Assembly: GCA_964370095.1 (NCBI GenBank)
Contig: CAYJHJ010000016.1
Coordinates: 1-33,328 of the forward strand
Direction of reading: 5' to 3'
DNA: 33,328 bases
DNA from: CAYJAZ01 sp964370095
Lineage (GTDB): Bacteria > Desulfobacterota > Desulfovibrionia > Desulfovibrionales > Desulfovibrionaceae
Shown here: in pieces, positions 31,483-33,328 of the stretch
Layout: each line of letters begins with the position of its first letter
Position numbering within the stretch: position 1 is the first letter of the stretch
Made by a program: the position numbers and the translations under genes
The notes under the pieces: generated by a model
Databases searched by the model: none
The model's input: the letters and a program-made list of their open reading frames with translations, nothing else
What the model was told of the DNA's origin: nothing

Positions 31483-32862
31483 TTATTTAAATTTTTCTAT
31501 ATGCGAAACTTCTAAAAGAGTTTTTCCATCTTTAAATTCAAGCATAATTTTCTTTATTATTTCATTTTTAATACAGGAAACTTGTGAGGAAGTCAAAAGC
31601 TTTGGATTATTTTGCTCATCAAGTTCATAAGCCAATGTATATCCTTTTTCTAAGGGCATATAAGGGTTGTGCGCTTCAAGTAAAGCCTGCAAATGGTCAA
31701 TTTTATATGATTTTTTATCAATAATTTTTTCAGCAAAAGGAAGAAGTTTTCGCACTTGGTATGAATGAAGCCTTTCTTTTTCCAAAACAAAGGAGCTTGC
31801 TGCATGCAAATTTTTAATTTTTTGTTTGAGCTTCTCTTCTTGTAGATTAAGCTTGTTTAATGGGGAAAGCATGTTCAAATGCTTCGCTTTAAATGCTAAT
31901 TTTTCAGCTTTTCTTTGCAGGGAATTTTTAAAAAGGATTTTGATATTTTCTTCCAATTCATCAATTTCTTGCACATAGATTTCTCTTTCTTTCCACAAAT
32001 AGCTCACAACATGTGAGGGTGTTGCGGCAGAAACATCGGCAACAAAGTCGGCGATGCTTGTATCAACTTGATGGCCAATACCTGTAATTACCGGAATTTT
32101 CGATTCAAAAATTGCTTTTGCAACCTCTTCTTCATTAAAAGCCCACAAATCTTCAAGTGAGCCACCGCCGCGGATAAGAACAATAACTTCTGCCCAATTT
32201 TCTTTGTGCACTTGCCGAAATGCTTGTACTATAGAAGGTATAGCTTCAGCCCCTTGTACGGCAATAGGATAGATATGAATTTTGCTTGAAAGCCCATATT
32301 GGCTTGCAATGCGACAAAAATCGTGGATTACAGCACCTTGAGGTGAGGTGAGCACTGCAATTTTTCTTGGGTTTTTAGGCAGAGCTTTTTTATGCTCTTG
32401 ATTGAACCAGCCTAAAGAAAGAAGTTTTTTCTTTAACTTTTCAAATGCCTTATGAAGGTTGCCTTGCCCAAGCTCTTCAGCCCTGTCCACAATGAATTGA
32501 TAGGCACCACGTGGAGGATAGACATTTAGAGAACCTGAAAAAAGCATTTCTGATCCATGTTCTAAACTTTTTGCTAAAGAAGGAATTGCTTCTTCAAAAA
32601 CTTCGCCGGTAAGTGGATCAAAAGTCAAGTCATTTTGCTGGTTTTTATACCAAACACAAGGCAAGAGTGCATGTTCATCTTTCAAAGAAAAATAAATATG
32701 CCCAGAACTAGCCCTTGTGAGATTTGTTATTTCACCCTTTACCCAAATATAAGGGAAAGTGTGTTCTAACGTTCTTTTAATGACTTGGGTCAGTTCAGAT
32801 ACGGAATGAACACGTTGCCTTGAACCTTCTTGATTTTCTTGCCTAATTTGTTCTTCATACAT
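31483..32862 (-). CDS. xseA: Exodeoxyribonuclease VII large subunit
   Basis: This 459-residue protein is the catalytic subunit of exonuclease VII. An N-terminal OB fold (about 15-115, with ISVLTQVIKRTLE-like and YFSLKDEHALLPCVWYK) is followed by the catalytic domain with VLIRGGGSLEDLWAFNEE and TGIGHQVDTSIADFVADVSA, then a coiled coil and a C-terminal tail. The length is normal. Two differences from the usual GHE-D and RAPTPS motif are visible: Gln replaces Glu, and SAATPSHVV replaces RAPTPxAAA. These should be checked against relatives. Its start follows the proS stop by 14 nt, so it is in the proS operon. Confidence 0.9.
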   Translation of the reverse strand: MYEEQIRQENQEGSRQRVHSVSELTQVIKRTLEHTFPYIWVKGEITNLTRASSGHIYFSLKDEHALLPCVWYKNQQNDLTFDPLTGEVFEEAIPSLAKSLEHGSEMLFSGSLNVYPPRGAYQFIVDRAEELGQGNLHKAFEKLKKKLLSLGWFNQEHKKALPKNPRKIAVLTSPQGAVIHDFCRIASQYGLSSKIHIYPIAVQGAEAIPSIVQAFRQVHKENWAEVIVLIRGGGSLEDLWAFNEEEVAKAIFESKIPVITGIGHQVDTSIADFVADVSAATPSHVVSYLWKEREIYVQEIDELEENIKILFKNSLQRKAEKLAFKAKHLNMLSPLNKLNLQEEKLKQKIKNLHAASSFVLEKERLHSYQVRKLLPFAEKIIDKKSYKIDHLQALLEAHNPYMPLEKGYTLAYELDEQNNPKLLTSSQVSCIKNEIIKKIMLEFKDGKTLLEVSHIEKFK

Positions 32863-32876
32863 CTAGAATAAATCCA

Positions 32877-33328
32877 CTATTTCCATGTATCTAAAACTGA
32901 ATTGTAGTAGGATTCAAAATTATCTGTGAAAGATGTGGCTTCAAGACTTTGTTTTTCATTTGTTTTGCGGTTTTTCACTTCAATAGTATTGTTTTTAAGA
33001 TTTTTTGAACCAATAACAATCTGTACAGGAATACCAATTAAATCAGCATCTTTAAACTTGATGCCTGCACGTTCTTTTCTTTCATCGTATAAAACATCAT
33101 AGCCTTTTGAAGTGAGATAAGCATAAATTTCTTCGGCTTTTTGATTAACTTCTTCATTGTCTATATCAAGGTTTAGAAGGGCAATATCAAAAGGAGCAAG
33201 TGGTGGAGGGAAGGCAATGCCGTAATCATCATGGTTTTGTTCAATGCAGGCAGCCACAACACGTGAAACACCTATGCCATAACAGCCCATAATCATAAGA
33301 TTTTCTTGTCCGTTCTCATCAATGTATT
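32877..33328 (-). CDS. proS: Prolyl-tRNA synthetase, C-terminal part (cut by window edge)
   Basis: About 150 residues of the C-terminus are visible; the frame is open to the right edge, reading YIDENGQENLMIMGCYGIGV at the truncated start. The class II motif 3 GCYGIGVSRVVAA and the anticodon-binding domain (PPPLAPFDIALLNLD, VLYDERKERAGIKFKDADLIG, QIVIGSKNL) are present. Prolyl-tRNA synthetases of the bacterial type (with an editing domain upstream) end this way. It is followed by xseA and leads the whole leftward operon. Confidence 0.93.
   Translation of the reverse strand, partial: YIDENGQENLMIMGCYGIGVSRVVAACIEQNHDDYGIAFPPPLAPFDIALLNLDIDNEEVNQKAEEIYAYLTSKGYDVLYDERKERAGIKFKDADLIGIPVQIVIGSKNLKNNTIEVKNRKTNEKQSLEATSFTDNFESYYNSVLDTWK

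Noticed and set aside
1..33328. Search for tRNA or rRNA genes, CRISPR arrays, insertion sequences, integrases, toxin-antitoxin pairs and phage genes
   Set aside because: I saw no cloverleaf-like sequence, spaced repeats, transposase motifs or phage proteins; the window looks like stable chromosomal core sequence.

Overview
The window looks like a chromosomal segment from a low-G+C member of the Desulfovibrionales, in the style of Lawsonia and other host-associated Desulfovibrionaceae. That placement is inferred from gene content and order: proS-xseA-M23-xseB-ispA-dxs, an orphan tungstate-binding protein, DUF4390 beside an NtrY-like kinase, a Desulfovibrio-like FlgM, and a Gram-negative envelope gene set. 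No marker gene proves it. There are no rRNA or tRNA genes, insertion sequences, phage genes or CRISPR arrays. A run of ten Ns (15584-15593) shows that this is scaffolded draft sequence.

Layout. (1) 1-5164, minus strand: a fragment of a membrane protein, rodA, a PpiD-like periplasmic folding factor and an aconitase, closely spaced as one operon read from right to left. (2) 5439-6338: an unrecognised soluble protein, convergent with an NtrY-like histidine kinase that has DUF4390 upstream (6347-9184). (3) 9422-11172: a FmdB zinc ribbon and a DegP/HtrA protease. A perfect 14-bp bidirectional terminator separates degP from a convergent, solitary tupA. (4) 12330-18415, plus strand: a tight five-gene operon with a near-consensus sigma-70 promoter. 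It encodes a degenerate tRNA-nucleotidyltransferase-like HD protein, PurF, a membrane sensor with a degenerate GGDEF domain, an FAH-family hydrolase and an intact HD-GYP phosphodiesterase. (5) 18416-20112: a structured intergenic element, an isochorismatase-family hydrolase and a 279-codon ORF. The last 116 codons of that ORF are a FlgM anti-sigma factor with its own Shine-Dalgarno sequence and start codon. (6) 20452-27062, plus strand: an unrecognised protein, a site-2 protease homologue, trpS, the heptose adenylyltransferase gene, an Mla-type lipid ABC transporter (STAS-permease fusion, ATPase, MCE protein) and DUF2062. (7) 27074-33328, minus strand: proS, xseA, an M23 peptidase, xseB, ispA, dxs and a small lipoprotein.

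Most genes are housekeeping: envelope and lipid homeostasis, isoprenoid precursors, purine synthesis, aminoacylation and protein quality control. The unusual material is regulatory. The purF operon carries two pseudo-enzyme-like proteins, one resembling a CCA-adding enzyme without its catalytic residues and one GGDEF protein that keeps its inhibitory-site RxxD but has lost the active site, next to a catalytically intact HD-GYP protein. The FlgM gene is nested in frame inside a longer ORF. The 18.4-18.56 kb intergenic region contains G+C-rich, mutually exclusive hairpins. I found no obvious new defence or mobile system; these regulatory oddities are the best candidates for something undescribed.
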